A DNA stretch of 64,000 nucleotides, from the NCBI RefSeq assembly GCF_014635245.1, contig NZ_BMCP01000002.1, forward strand, positions 124,001-188,000, in the 5' to 3' direction. Each line of letters starts with the position of its first letter. The stretch's first letter is position 1. Below, one piece after another: positions 1-7,637 of this stretch. Origin of the DNA: Agaricicola taiwanensis. Its GTDB lineage: Bacteria; Pseudomonadota; Alphaproteobacteria; Rhizobiales; Methylopilaceae. The translations under genes and the position numbers were made by a program. Under the pieces are notes generated by a model, which was not told the origin of the DNA, did no database searches, and was given only the letters and a program-made list of their open reading frames with translations.

Positions 1-30
1 AATCGCTCGCGCAGCCGGCGCTTGGCAAGA

Positions 31-921
31 TCACTTGAAGACGACGGTGCGGGTGCCGTTGAGGAGAATGCGATGCTCCGCGTGCCAGCGCACCGCGCGG
101 GACAGCACCAGCGCCTCGACGTCGCGGCCCCGGGCCACCAGTTCGTCCGGACCAGTCACCTGATCGACCCGCACGGCCTCCTGCTCGATGATGGGGCCTT
201 CGTCCAGATCCTCGGTGACGTAATGCGCGGTGGCGCCGATCAGCTTCACGCCGCGGGAAAAAGCCTGATGGTAGGGCTTCGCGCCTTTGAAGCTGGGTAG
301 GAAGGAATGATGGATGTTTATGACGCGTCCAGGAAAGCGGCGGCAGAGGCTGGGGGAGAGCACCTGCATGTAGCGGGCAAGGACGATGAGGTCGATCCGC
401 TCGTCCTCGATGATCTCCGCGAGCTTGGCCTCCGCGCGCTCCTTCGTGGCCGCGCTGATGGGAATGTGGTGATAGGGAATGTCGTGCGCGGCGACGCGCT
501 GGTAGCTGTCGCGATGATTGGACACCACTGCGGGAATTTCGATGGGGAGGGCCCCTATGCTGGTGCGGTAGAGCAGATCGTTCAGGCAGTGGTCGAACTT
601 CGACACCATGATGAGCGCGCGCAGGCGGTGGCTGCGGTCGGCCATGGTGAAGCGCATGCGGTGCTCGGCGGCGATGGGCTCGAAAGCTGTTGAAAGCGCC
701 TGTGCGTCGCTCTCGCCGGCAACGGGCTCGGCCACGATGCGCATGAAGAAGGTGCCGGTGGTCTGGTCCGTGAACTGCGCGGACTCGATGATGTTGAGCC
801 CCTGGCGAAATATGAAGCCGCAGGTTTCGGCGATGAGGCCCGGCGCGTCGGGACAGGCGAGGGTGAGCACGATGCCGCGTGACAAGGCAGGAAAATCCTT
901 TGCGAGGAACCCCGCGCTCAT
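31..921 (-). CDS. purU: Formyltetrahydrofolate deformylase
   Basis: Cytosolic enzyme that hydrolyses 10-formyl-tetrahydrofolate to formate and tetrahydrofolate, balancing one-carbon pools and feeding formate to purine synthesis. The 296-residue protein has an N-terminal ACT domain (about residues 15-95, LTLACPDAPGLIAET) and a C-terminal formyltransferase domain. The catalytic Asn-His-Asp set is visible in VVSNH, INIHHSFLPSF and TEDLDEGPII. I chose the ATG at 921; a TTG at 945, two bases after the stop of the upstream transglutaminase gene, is an alternative that adds eight residues. Length is normal for the family (about 285). It probably shares a transcript with the upstream transglutaminase-like gene. 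Confidence 0.93.
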   Translation of the reverse strand: MSAGFLAKDFPALSRGIVLTLACPDAPGLIAETCGFIFRQGLNIIESAQFTDQTTGTFFMRIVAEPVAGESDAQALSTAFEPIAAEHRMRFTMADRSHRLRALIMVSKFDHCLNDLLYRTSIGALPIEIPAVVSNHRDSYQRVAAHDIPYHHIPISAATKERAEAKLAEIIEDERIDLIVLARYMQVLSPSLCRRFPGRVINIHHSFLPSFKGAKPYHQAFSRGVKLIGATAHYVTEDLDEGPIIEQEAVRVDQVTGPDELVARGRDVEALVLSRAVRWHAEHRILLNGTRTVVFK

Positions 922-947
922 AAGGCTCGGTGCCGCCGATGGCAAGT

Positions 948-1850
948 TCAGGCGGCGGCCCGGCGGGCGCTGCGCCCCGCGCTCGTCACTTCCACCTCGA
1001 CCGTCATCCCGTCGCCATCCTCCGGCGTCCCGTCGAAGCTGCCGCCAACCGGGACCGCCTGGTGCGGGTCTCGCGTCACGGCGATGCGGATCAGATTTTC
1101 GCCGGCGATGATGCCGTTGGTGGGGTCGTATTCAATCCAGCCCGCGCCGGGAAGATAGACTTCGGCCCAGGCGTGGGTCGCGCCGGCGCCTTTGATTTCG
1201 CTGTCGGCGGCGCCATCGAGGGCGGGATCATAGAGATAGCCGGTGACAAAGCGCGCGGCAAAGCCGAGGGAGCGGAGGGCCTCGATGAAGAGCAGGGCGA
1301 AATCGCGGCAGGTGCCGGAGCCGAGCTCCAGCGTTTCCAGTGGTGTCTGGGTGCCTTCCTCCCAGCGCGTGTTGTAGGTGAAGGCGTCCTTGATGGTGGC
1401 GTTGATGTCAGCCAGCAAGGCGAGCGTGTCGGTCGGTCTCGAAGCGATGAAACCCTGCGCCCAGGCCTCGAGTTGGCCCTTGGGATCAGGATAATGTCGC
1501 TCCAGCGTGCGGCCAAGGTCGGTGCGGTCGTCGGCGGAATAGATAAAGGGATAGTTGTGGGCGTTGTCGTCCAACTCGAAACGAGGCGCGTCGAGCGCGT
1601 AGCGCTCGATGACGAGCTTGCTCTCCACCTTCAGTTCGGCGGCCGGTTCCGCGAAGATGACGACCGCGACCGAATTGCCGAACACGTCATGGATCCAGCG
1701 CACGGATGCCCGGGGCGAGAGGATCAGATCCGCCGAGATAAGACGCAGATCATGGCTGTCGCGCGGCCGCAGCATCAGGCGATGTTCGCCGAACGTCACG
1801 GGCCGCTTGTAGCGATAGACCGTGTTGTGGCGGATCGTCAGCGTTCGCAA
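948..1850 (-). CDS. Transglutaminase-like cysteine protease family protein
   Basis: A 300-residue bacterial transglutaminase-like protein. The N-terminal third (about 1-80) looks like the beta-rich bacterial transglutaminase N-terminal domain, followed by the papain-like core. The catalytic triad is in place: Cys in GSGTCRDFA, His in GATHAWAEVYL and Asp in WIEYDPTNG. No signal peptide is visible, so it is probably cytosolic. The start is a TTG preceded by GGAG about eight bases upstream; an in-frame stop just before it excludes a longer protein. Members are widespread in Alphaproteobacteria and their substrate is mostly unknown; a role in peptide or isopeptide cleavage is the family inference. 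Confidence 0.85.
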   Translation of the reverse strand: MRTLTIRHNTVYRYKRPVTFGEHRLMLRPRDSHDLRLISADLILSPRASVRWIHDVFGNSVAVVIFAEPAAELKVESKLVIERYALDAPRFELDDNAHNYPFIYSADDRTDLGRTLERHYPDPKGQLEAWAQGFIASRPTDTLALLADINATIKDAFTYNTRWEEGTQTPLETLELGSGTCRDFALLFIEALRSLGFAARFVTGYLYDPALDGAADSEIKGAGATHAWAEVYLPGAGWIEYDPTNGIIAGENLIRIAVTRDPHQAVPVGGSFDGTPEDGDGMTVEVEVTSAGRSARRAAA

Positions 1851-1917
1851 AAATCATCTCCGGCGGTGTCGTCGAGATAACGCGACTGCGGCGCTTTCGT
1901 TCACTCTGGCCGAAACG

Positions 1918-2766
1918 CTAACGGCAGTAGAGGGCGCGTTTGTTGCGGCCACGCTGCGCGAGGTCCAGGTGAAGATGCTCCTCATGATATCCATCTGACC
2001 CTGGACCGAGCACCGTTGTGAAGCGCCCACAGGCCTTCTTTCGCACCTCGGCAAAAAAACCCTTGGCTTGGCCGAGTTTTCCCACCTCGACCCAGCCGCC
2101 CGAGGCCTTCTTGAAGGCGCCTATGTCCAGGGCATTGGCCTTACCGTGTTCGCTGAGCCGCGCACCCTTGACCCTGTTGCGGCCGCGGCAGTCATAGGAG
2201 GCCGCGTTCCTCAGTTCCACAACAGGCTCCCTGAGGTGTTGACGGGCGGCTGGGATCACATCCCCCCGTACCCAGTCGGCAAGGGCCTGCGCCGGGGCGC
2301 AACGCATCGTTGCTGCCGGCGATATCGCAACGGAGCCGCCATCCGCCAGTTTGATGGCGGAAACCTTGATGGGGGAAGGGGCGCCGCAGGCGCCGTTGAC
2401 GATGGGCGGCGCCGGTTCGAAGACGAGTTGCCCATTGGCGGTAAGCGCGGCGCACGCCGGATCGGCGTCAGGCGCAGTCGCCAGCGGATTGGCGGGTGCC
2501 GTCGATTGGACCTTTGCCGTATCGGTGAGTTTTGCCGGTCGCGGTTGCGGCAAGGGCGCTGAGATCGTGGGCACATCCTTGAAGGCATCATGGATACGTC
2601 TCAGATGTGGCGGCCGTTCCGGAGGAAGCGCCGGGGCAGACTGTGGCGCTGGTGCCGCCACTTGCGGCGGTTCGGAGCGCCGCGGCCGCGGCTCAGGTTG
2701 TGGAACGGCGTAAACGCTGGAGGAAAAGGCCAGCAGGCAGGCGGCAATCGGGAGGGAGAGCCGCAA
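1918..2766 (-). CDS. Extensin-like C-terminal domain secreted protein
   Basis: A 282-residue exported protein. Residues 1-20 (RLSLPIAACLLAFSSSVYA) form a signal peptide, followed by a proline-rich low-complexity linker to about residue 110 and then the bacterial extensin-like C-terminal domain. Family hallmarks are the spaced cysteines, NAASYDCRGRN, SEHGKANALDIGAF and GYHEEHLHLDLA. The His/Asp pattern resembles metal-binding peptidoglycan peptidase folds, so cell-wall hydrolysis is a reasonable inference but unproven. The start is a TTG with a weak ribosome site, 11 bases after the stop of the upstream coiled-coil gene, so the two are probably cotranscribed. Confidence 0.8.
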   Translation of the reverse strand: MRLSLPIAACLLAFSSSVYAVPQPEPRPRRSEPPQVAAPAPQSAPALPPERPPHLRRIHDAFKDVPTISAPLPQPRPAKLTDTAKVQSTAPANPLATAPDADPACAALTANGQLVFEPAPPIVNGACGAPSPIKVSAIKLADGGSVAISPAATMRCAPAQALADWVRGDVIPAARQHLREPVVELRNAASYDCRGRNRVKGARLSEHGKANALDIGAFKKASGGWVEVGKLGQAKGFFAEVRKKACGRFTTVLGPGSDGYHEEHLHLDLAQRGRNKRALYCR

Positions 2767-2777
2767 GCCGCGAGGCC

Positions 2778-4346
2778 TTATCCCGCCGCGCCCACGGGAT
2801 TCCGTGTGCGTGCGGTTTCCGTGCCCTTCGCAAGGGGAACCACAGTGGTCTCGGCCCGGGAGGGAAGGGGAGTGACGAGGCCGCTTGCCGGAGGCAGTTC
2901 AGCACCCGCGAAGAGGGCGATCTCGTCGGCCAGCATATCGAGCCGGGCGCGCAGAACGGCGTTGCCGCTCTTGCCGCTCGCATCCGGCCCCGCTTCGACA
3001 CTGCGCTGGATGTGACGTTCGACCTTTGACCATTCGGCACGGGCGCTCGCGAGCTGAGCTTCCAGTACGGCTTTTTCCGTGCGCACCTTGGCAAGTTCGC
3101 CTTCCAATATGGCTTGGCCATCGGGACCGTTCTGGGCGGCAAGCAGCTCCTGCGAAAGCGCCTTCACGCGTTCCACGGCGCGTGCTTCAGCTGCCCGGGC
3201 CTTGGCATGTTCCTTCGTCGCCCGGTTCAGCGCCGCTTCAAGGCGCTTGGTCTCGGCCGCATAGGCTGCCTCGCGCTCCACGCTCTTGCGCTCCAGCGCC
3301 TTCATCTCGGCGGGAAGTTTCCGGGCCAGCTCATTGCGTTCCGTCTCGGCAACCTCAGCGCGCCTTTTCCATTCGCCTCGGCTGTTTTTCGCCTCCTCCA
3401 ATTCCTCCGCCAGCCGGTCGGCCCGCTTGGCGTCACGCATGGAGCGTTCGTCGGCCGCCTTCAGCGCGGTTTCCGCTTCAAACAACTTGCGGTCGAGAAT
3501 GTCACGGGCAGCCCGGCTTTTGTCGACATGAGCGCTGCGTTCGGCAAGTTCCGCCTTCAGCGCTTCGGCGCTTGCGGTGGCCTCCGCCAGAGCCTTCCGG
3601 ATGTCGCCGAGTTCGGCAGTCTGGCGATCGTATTGCTTTTTCAGATCGGTCAGTCGCGAGGAATTGTCGGTGGTCTCGGCCGTCGCGGCCTTAAGCTGCG
3701 CGGAAAGTTCGTCGCATCGTTCAAGCGCCGTTTTCAATTTGCCCTCGGCTTCCTCCAGACGGTTTGCCGACCTGGCCAGCTCACTGCGCCCATTGTCGCG
3801 ATCCGAGCGCATGTTCGCGGTCTCGACGTCCATGGCAACAAGACGAACCTTCTGGGCGTTCAGTTCCACCCGTGCTTCGGCCAGAGCCCGGCTGTCGGCA
3901 TCGAGTTTCTTGCGAAGCGCGGCGAATTCCTCCCGGGCCTTGTCACGGGCCGCTACAGCCTCGGCGCCCGATCCCTGCGCCTCACTCAGCTGCTCCTCAA
4001 GCGCGGCGATGCGGGTTTCCATTGCCGCGATGATGGTGGCTTTCTCGCTGTGGTCGAGGGCGTAGCGGGTGCGTTCGGTATCGGAGCTGGCCGCCGCCGC
4101 TTCGGCGACAACGAGCTTTGCCCGCAAGGAGGAGACGGTGCGTTCCAAAGCACGGATGCGGATGGCGCTTTCGGCACGGATCATATCCTGTGCCGCGACA
4201 ATTTCACCGACGCTGGACGGAAGCTGGTTCTCCAAACGGCGCGTGGTCAGGCGCACGGCGCGAGACCACAACATGCGGCCTCCGGCAAGCGCCAAACAGC
4301 TTGCGGCCAGAAAGCCAAGCATCACATGGAGAAAGATATCGATCAT
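2778..4346 (-). CDS. Membrane-anchored long coiled-coil protein
   Basis: A 522-residue protein with one N-terminal membrane segment (MIDIFLHVMLGFLAASCLALAGG) followed by roughly 400 residues of almost uninterrupted heptad-like, Ala/Glu/Lys/Arg-rich helix (for example LERTVSSLRAKLVVAEAAAA). The last 60 residues are Pro/Thr rich and not coiled. Few hydrophobic segments occur elsewhere, so it should be a cytoplasmic coiled coil tethered to the inner membrane, as in structural or polarity scaffolds. I do not recognise a named family. The ATG at 4346 puts the membrane segment at the extreme N terminus; an in-frame start 33 bases upstream is possible. It lies directly upstream of the extensin-like gene. 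Confidence 0.75.
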   Translation of the reverse strand: MIDIFLHVMLGFLAASCLALAGGRMLWSRAVRLTTRRLENQLPSSVGEIVAAQDMIRAESAIRIRALERTVSSLRAKLVVAEAAAASSDTERTRYALDHSEKATIIAAMETRIAALEEQLSEAQGSGAEAVAARDKAREEFAALRKKLDADSRALAEARVELNAQKVRLVAMDVETANMRSDRDNGRSELARSANRLEEAEGKLKTALERCDELSAQLKAATAETTDNSSRLTDLKKQYDRQTAELGDIRKALAEATASAEALKAELAERSAHVDKSRAARDILDRKLFEAETALKAADERSMRDAKRADRLAEELEEAKNSRGEWKRRAEVAETERNELARKLPAEMKALERKSVEREAAYAAETKRLEAALNRATKEHAKARAAEARAVERVKALSQELLAAQNGPDGQAILEGELAKVRTEKAVLEAQLASARAEWSKVERHIQRSVEAGPDASGKSGNAVLRARLDMLADEIALFAGAELPPASGLVTPLPSRAETTVVPLAKGTETARTRNPVGAAG

Positions 4347-4511
4347 TAGCGGCCCGCCTCGATATCCGTAGCATGCCACGGCTAGGAGGCGACTTCCAGA
4401 TGCGGGCGCCTGATGAGCATCTTGGTTCGATCGAATGTGGCTAAAATGCTGCGCTTTGGCGCGTTTCTCCCGTCCTCTCGTGCTCGCGGTTTTGGCCTGT
4501 CAGTCGAAGCC

Positions 4512-5234
4512 TCAGAAGGGGTTCCAGGTCGCTTCAGGTGTGAACTTCAGATAGCCCACGTTGGCACCGAGACGGACGCCGACACCGGAACGGATCGGCA
4601 CCAGCACCATGTTGTTGCTGCCGCCGAGCGCGGTCATGCCGAACCCGCCGATGAGATAGGCGGAGCCGGCGATGCCGGGGAACCGCTGAAAGAGTGCCTG
4701 GTCCGAGGGAAGATTGTAGATCAGGATCATGGTGCGGGCGCCGTCGCCGCCGAAATCCCATCCGACGGATGGGCCCTGCCAATAGACATGGCGCTGGCCA
4801 AAGAGGCGGGTGTAGAGCGTGCCTTCGCCATAGCGCAGACCGGCGACGAAGGCACCGGATCCTTCCTGGCCGAGAATATAGCCGTTGGGCTGTCCCCATT
4901 GCCGGAAGGCGCGTTCCACCAATGAGCCGAGCTCCCGGGAAACCGTGCCGAAGAACTTGTGTCCTTCGCCGACGATCTCATCGATGGTGTAGGTGCCCTG
5001 TTGCTGGGATTGGGCCGGCTGGCCGCCGTACTGGCGCGATTCCGGCTGGCCGCTGCCGCCATAGGGCTGAGCGGGCGGCGGCGCATATTGCTGCTGCTGC
5101 CCATAGGGTTGCTGGCCCTGGTAGTTGCCGCCAGGCGCACCTGACGGCGCCTGGATGACCTGCGCGGACAGTGGCGCTGCCATGGTGATAAGTGCCGCTG
5201 CTATCAGCGCGAACAGCTTCGCTGTGCCATGCAT
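4512..5234 (-). CDS. DUF1134 family exported protein
   Basis: A 240-residue protein with a clear signal peptide (MHGTAKLFALIAAALITMAAPLSAQ), then a Gln/Pro/Gly/Tyr-rich linker (about 30-80) and a conserved C-terminal domain running from TIDEIVGEGHKFFG to the end. The features GPSVGWDFGGDGAR, IYNLP and GSAYLIGGFGMTALGG match DUF1134, a YSC84-related lipid-binding-like fold common in Alphaproteobacteria. Location is periplasm or outer membrane. The function is unknown. It stands alone, transcribed divergently from the YHS-domain gene. Confidence 0.82.
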   Translation of the reverse strand: MHGTAKLFALIAAALITMAAPLSAQVIQAPSGAPGGNYQGQQPYGQQQQYAPPPAQPYGGSGQPESRQYGGQPAQSQQQGTYTIDEIVGEGHKFFGTVSRELGSLVERAFRQWGQPNGYILGQEGSGAFVAGLRYGEGTLYTRLFGQRHVYWQGPSVGWDFGGDGARTMILIYNLPSDQALFQRFPGIAGSAYLIGGFGMTALGGSNNMVLVPIRSGVGVRLGANVGYLKFTPEATWNPF

Positions 5235-5389
5235 CGAAACGCTCCCTTAACGACATGGGCAATTTTTGCCCAATGTCTTCCCGCTACATCCTCGCCGTTA
5301 ACCGGCTCGTCCAACCCGTCATGCTATCCAGCGTTTCGTCCATGGACATCATCATCCACGAATCGTTGGTACATAGGTTGCTCAAAACT

Positions 5390-5881
5390 ATGACGCGCCC
5401 AAGGCATTTCCTGCGCTCTTTTCTTGCCGGCGTCCTAATTGTTGGGCTTAGCGCCGGAACGGCTGTTCATGCAAGCATCGGATTAACGGCTTTGGTGGCC
5501 ATCAGTCCATGGAATGGTGTGGCCATCGACGGCTATGACCCGGTCAGCTACTTCACCGACGAGAAGCCACGTCCCGGCAGCCCGCTTTATGAATTCGTCT
5601 GGCGCGATGCTGTCTGGCGCTTCGCCAACGAAGGCAACCTTGCCGCCTTCAAGGCTCATCCTGATGTCTATGCGCCGCGCTTCGGCGGCTTTGACCCCAA
5701 CGGCGTCGCGCGCGGCCTCCTCGTCAAAGGCGACAGCCACGTCTTCGCCATGAGCGACATGGACAAGCGGCTCTATCTCTTCAGCAACGAGGATTCGCGC
5801 CGCACCTTCATCAGTGATCAGGACCTTGCCGCCAAAGCCAATTCCATGTGGCAGGAACTGGTGGTGAAGGTGGTTCCCTGA
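5390..5881 (+). CDS. Exported YHS-domain protein
   Basis: A 163-residue protein with an N-terminal signal or anchor segment (FLRSFLAGVLIVGLSAGTAVHA) and a YHS-like domain (VAIDGYDPVSYFTDEKP, FANEGNLAAFKAHPDVYAPRFGG, LYLFSNEDSRRTF). YHS domains occur in metal-linked contexts and several exported versions are annotated as heme or metal-associated, but no enzymatic residue set lets me name a reaction. The ATG at 5390 places the signal peptide at the N terminus; the open frame upstream has no convincing ribosome site. No operon partner is evident. Confidence 0.75.
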   Translation: MTRPRHFLRSFLAGVLIVGLSAGTAVHASIGLTALVAISPWNGVAIDGYDPVSYFTDEKPRPGSPLYEFVWRDAVWRFANEGNLAAFKAHPDVYAPRFGGFDPNGVARGLLVKGDSHVFAMSDMDKRLYLFSNEDSRRTFISDQDLAAKANSMWQELVVKVVP

Positions 5882-5965
5882 TCCACTTCCGGAGTCGCTG
5901 CAAAGGGTTGCGGCGGTATCTGCAAGAGGTGATTCATCTTCTTCATACGGCGATCGAGTATCGCG

Positions 5966-6760
5966 TCACGAGGGCGCTCGGCCCCAGGCGATGAAGGCGC
6001 CGTTGCGGTAACCTTCCTCACGCTTGCCGTAGGTGAAGGCCGTGTTGTCCGGCTTCAGCACTACACCGCCCGCCGCGGTCAAAACCGCATGACCTGCCGC
6101 CGTATCCCACTCCAACGTGGGCCCGAACCTGGGATAGACATCGGCCTGTCCTTCCGCCAGAAGCGCGAATTTCAGGGAAGAGCCGATGCAGCAGCGATCG
6201 ATCCGTCCCCAGCGCGTCAGCCAGGCTTCGGTCTGCGGATCCCTGTGGCTGATGCTGGTGACGGCAACCGGCGGATCGGTCATGGTCCGCGTCGCGATCG
6301 CGCGAAAGCTTTTGTCGGTTCCATCGCGGCGCCCGGCCCAGCCCGGTGCTCCCGCGTAGAGACGGCCAAGCTCCGGCGCTCCGACAACGCCGACAACAGG
6401 CGCGCCGTCCTCCACCAGCGCGATGTTGACCGTATATTCCGCACGCCCGGCGACGAACTCGCGGGTGCCGTCGAGAGGGTCGACAAGGAGGAAGATTCTG
6501 CCTGCCTCCGGTAACACTCCCGCGGAAACCTGTTCCTCAGCGATCAGCGGCACGTCAGGCAAAAGGTCTCGCAGCCTTTGGATGATGTGCTTCTCCGCTG
6601 CCTGATCCGCCTCCGTCACCGGGCTCGCATCAGCCTTGATCATGGTTTCAACGCCGCGGCGTTTGATGTCGAGAATGATGGTGCCCGCTTCGTCGGCAAT
6701 GTCGGCGAAGGCGGCGGCAAGGGATCGGAGATCGCGCGCTGACGGCATCATGGGCTTCAT
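5966..6760 (-). CDS. cysQ: 3'(2'),5'-bisphosphate nucleotidase CysQ
   Basis: Magnesium-dependent phosphatase of the inositol monophosphatase superfamily that removes the 3' phosphate from PAP and PAPS, preventing PAP build-up during sulfate assimilation. The 264-residue protein has the lithium-sensitive phosphatase motifs: PVTEADQAAE, IAEEQVS, DPLDGTREF (metal ligands) and WDTAAGHAVL near the C terminus. Length is typical. The ATG at 6760 is used; a second Met lies three codons in. It is convergent with the YHS gene and divergent from chpT, with only about 80 bases between the two starts. Confidence 0.88.
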   Translation of the reverse strand: MKPMMPSARDLRSLAAAFADIADEAGTIILDIKRRGVETMIKADASPVTEADQAAEKHIIQRLRDLLPDVPLIAEEQVSAGVLPEAGRIFLLVDPLDGTREFVAGRAEYTVNIALVEDGAPVVGVVGAPELGRLYAGAPGWAGRRDGTDKSFRAIATRTMTDPPVAVTSISHRDPQTEAWLTRWGRIDRCCIGSSLKFALLAEGQADVYPRFGPTLEWDTAAGHAVLTAAGGVVLKPDNTAFTYGKREEGYRNGAFIAWGRAPS

Positions 6761-6838
6761 AAAGGCAGGCCGCGCTTGGCCCTGGAGGAGGGCCGGTGTA
6801 TCACCTTCTTACTGAAAACCAAGCTCCGAGATTCGCCT

Positions 6839-7537
6839 ATGACCGCCGTTACCCTGGACTCTCTCGATCTCGCCGCTCTTCTGGCCAGCCGCATCTGCCA
6901 TGATGTCATCAGTCCGGTCGGCGCGATCGTCAATGGATTGGAAGTCCTGGAGGAGGAAAAGGACGAGCAGATGCGCGTCTTTGCCCTCGACCTGGTCAAG
7001 AAGAGCTCCAAGCAAGCTTCGGCGCGGTTGCAGTTCGCGCGCATCGCCTTCGGTGCCGCGGGTTCGGCGGGTGCCTCGATCGATACGGGCGATGCAGAGA
7101 ATGTCGCGCGGGCCTTCCTCGCCGACAGCAAGGCGGAGCTCAGCTGGACTGGTCCCCGCGCGCTGCTGCCGAAAAACCGGGTGAAGCTGCTGCTCAACCT
7201 CATCGTCATTGCATCCACCACGATTCCGCGCGGCGGCAAGATCGATGTGACGCTGGAGGGCAGCGGCTTCGATCCCGACATGACCTTCCGGATCGTGACA
7301 ACAGGTATCTCCTCCCGCATTCCGGCAGGCCTTGAGGACCTTCTGGATGGGAAGGCGCCGGAACATGGGATCGATGCCCATGTGATCCAGCCTTATTATA
7401 CCGGCCTTGTGGGCCGCGCCGCTCGCATGGACGTTTCCCTGGAGGCGCGGGAAGATGGTGTCACCCTGACGGCGACGCCGCAACCGGCGGAGGCGCAGCC
7501 GGAAAGTGGCGTCACGGAAGGCACTGCAGGAAGCTGA
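6839..7537 (+). CDS. chpT: Histidine phosphotransferase ChpT
   Basis: ChpT shuttles phosphoryl groups from the hybrid kinase CckA to CtrA and CpdR, the central relay of the alphaproteobacterial cell cycle. The 232-residue protein has the phosphotransfer helix LAALLASRICHDVISPVGAI with the expected phospho-acceptor His21, then the degenerate kinase-like C-terminal fold (RVKLLLNLIVIASTTIPRGG) that no longer binds ATP. The ATG at 6839 starts the conserved dimerisation helix; the open frame continues 21 codons upstream without conserved sequence. It lies about 100 bases ahead of cheA on the same strand, and ctrA itself is 6 kb downstream, linking relay and target. Confidence 0.9.
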   Translation: MTAVTLDSLDLAALLASRICHDVISPVGAIVNGLEVLEEEKDEQMRVFALDLVKKSSKQASARLQFARIAFGAAGSAGASIDTGDAENVARAFLADSKAELSWTGPRALLPKNRVKLLLNLIVIASTTIPRGGKIDVTLEGSGFDPDMTFRIVTTGISSRIPAGLEDLLDGKAPEHGIDAHVIQPYYTGLVGRAARMDVSLEAREDGVTLTATPQPAEAQPESGVTEGTAGS

Positions 7538-7602
7538 TTTCACGTCAGACTTCAACCTGACGGTAACGGTTGTTGCCTTAGGGTCTCTCCCGACGGAGGA
7601 AG

Positions 7603-7621
7603 CAACGCCAGGACGGCGTTG
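7603..7621 (+). other. Hairpin in the cheA leader
   Basis: A perfect 7-bp inverted repeat, CAACGCC / GGCGTTG, with a 5-base loop, lies in the chpT-cheA gap and ends 16 bases before the cheA start. No U-run follows, so it is not a standard terminator. It could modulate translation or mRNA stability of cheA. Confidence 0.35.
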
Positions 7622-7637
7622 TTCGTCGGGGATGAAG

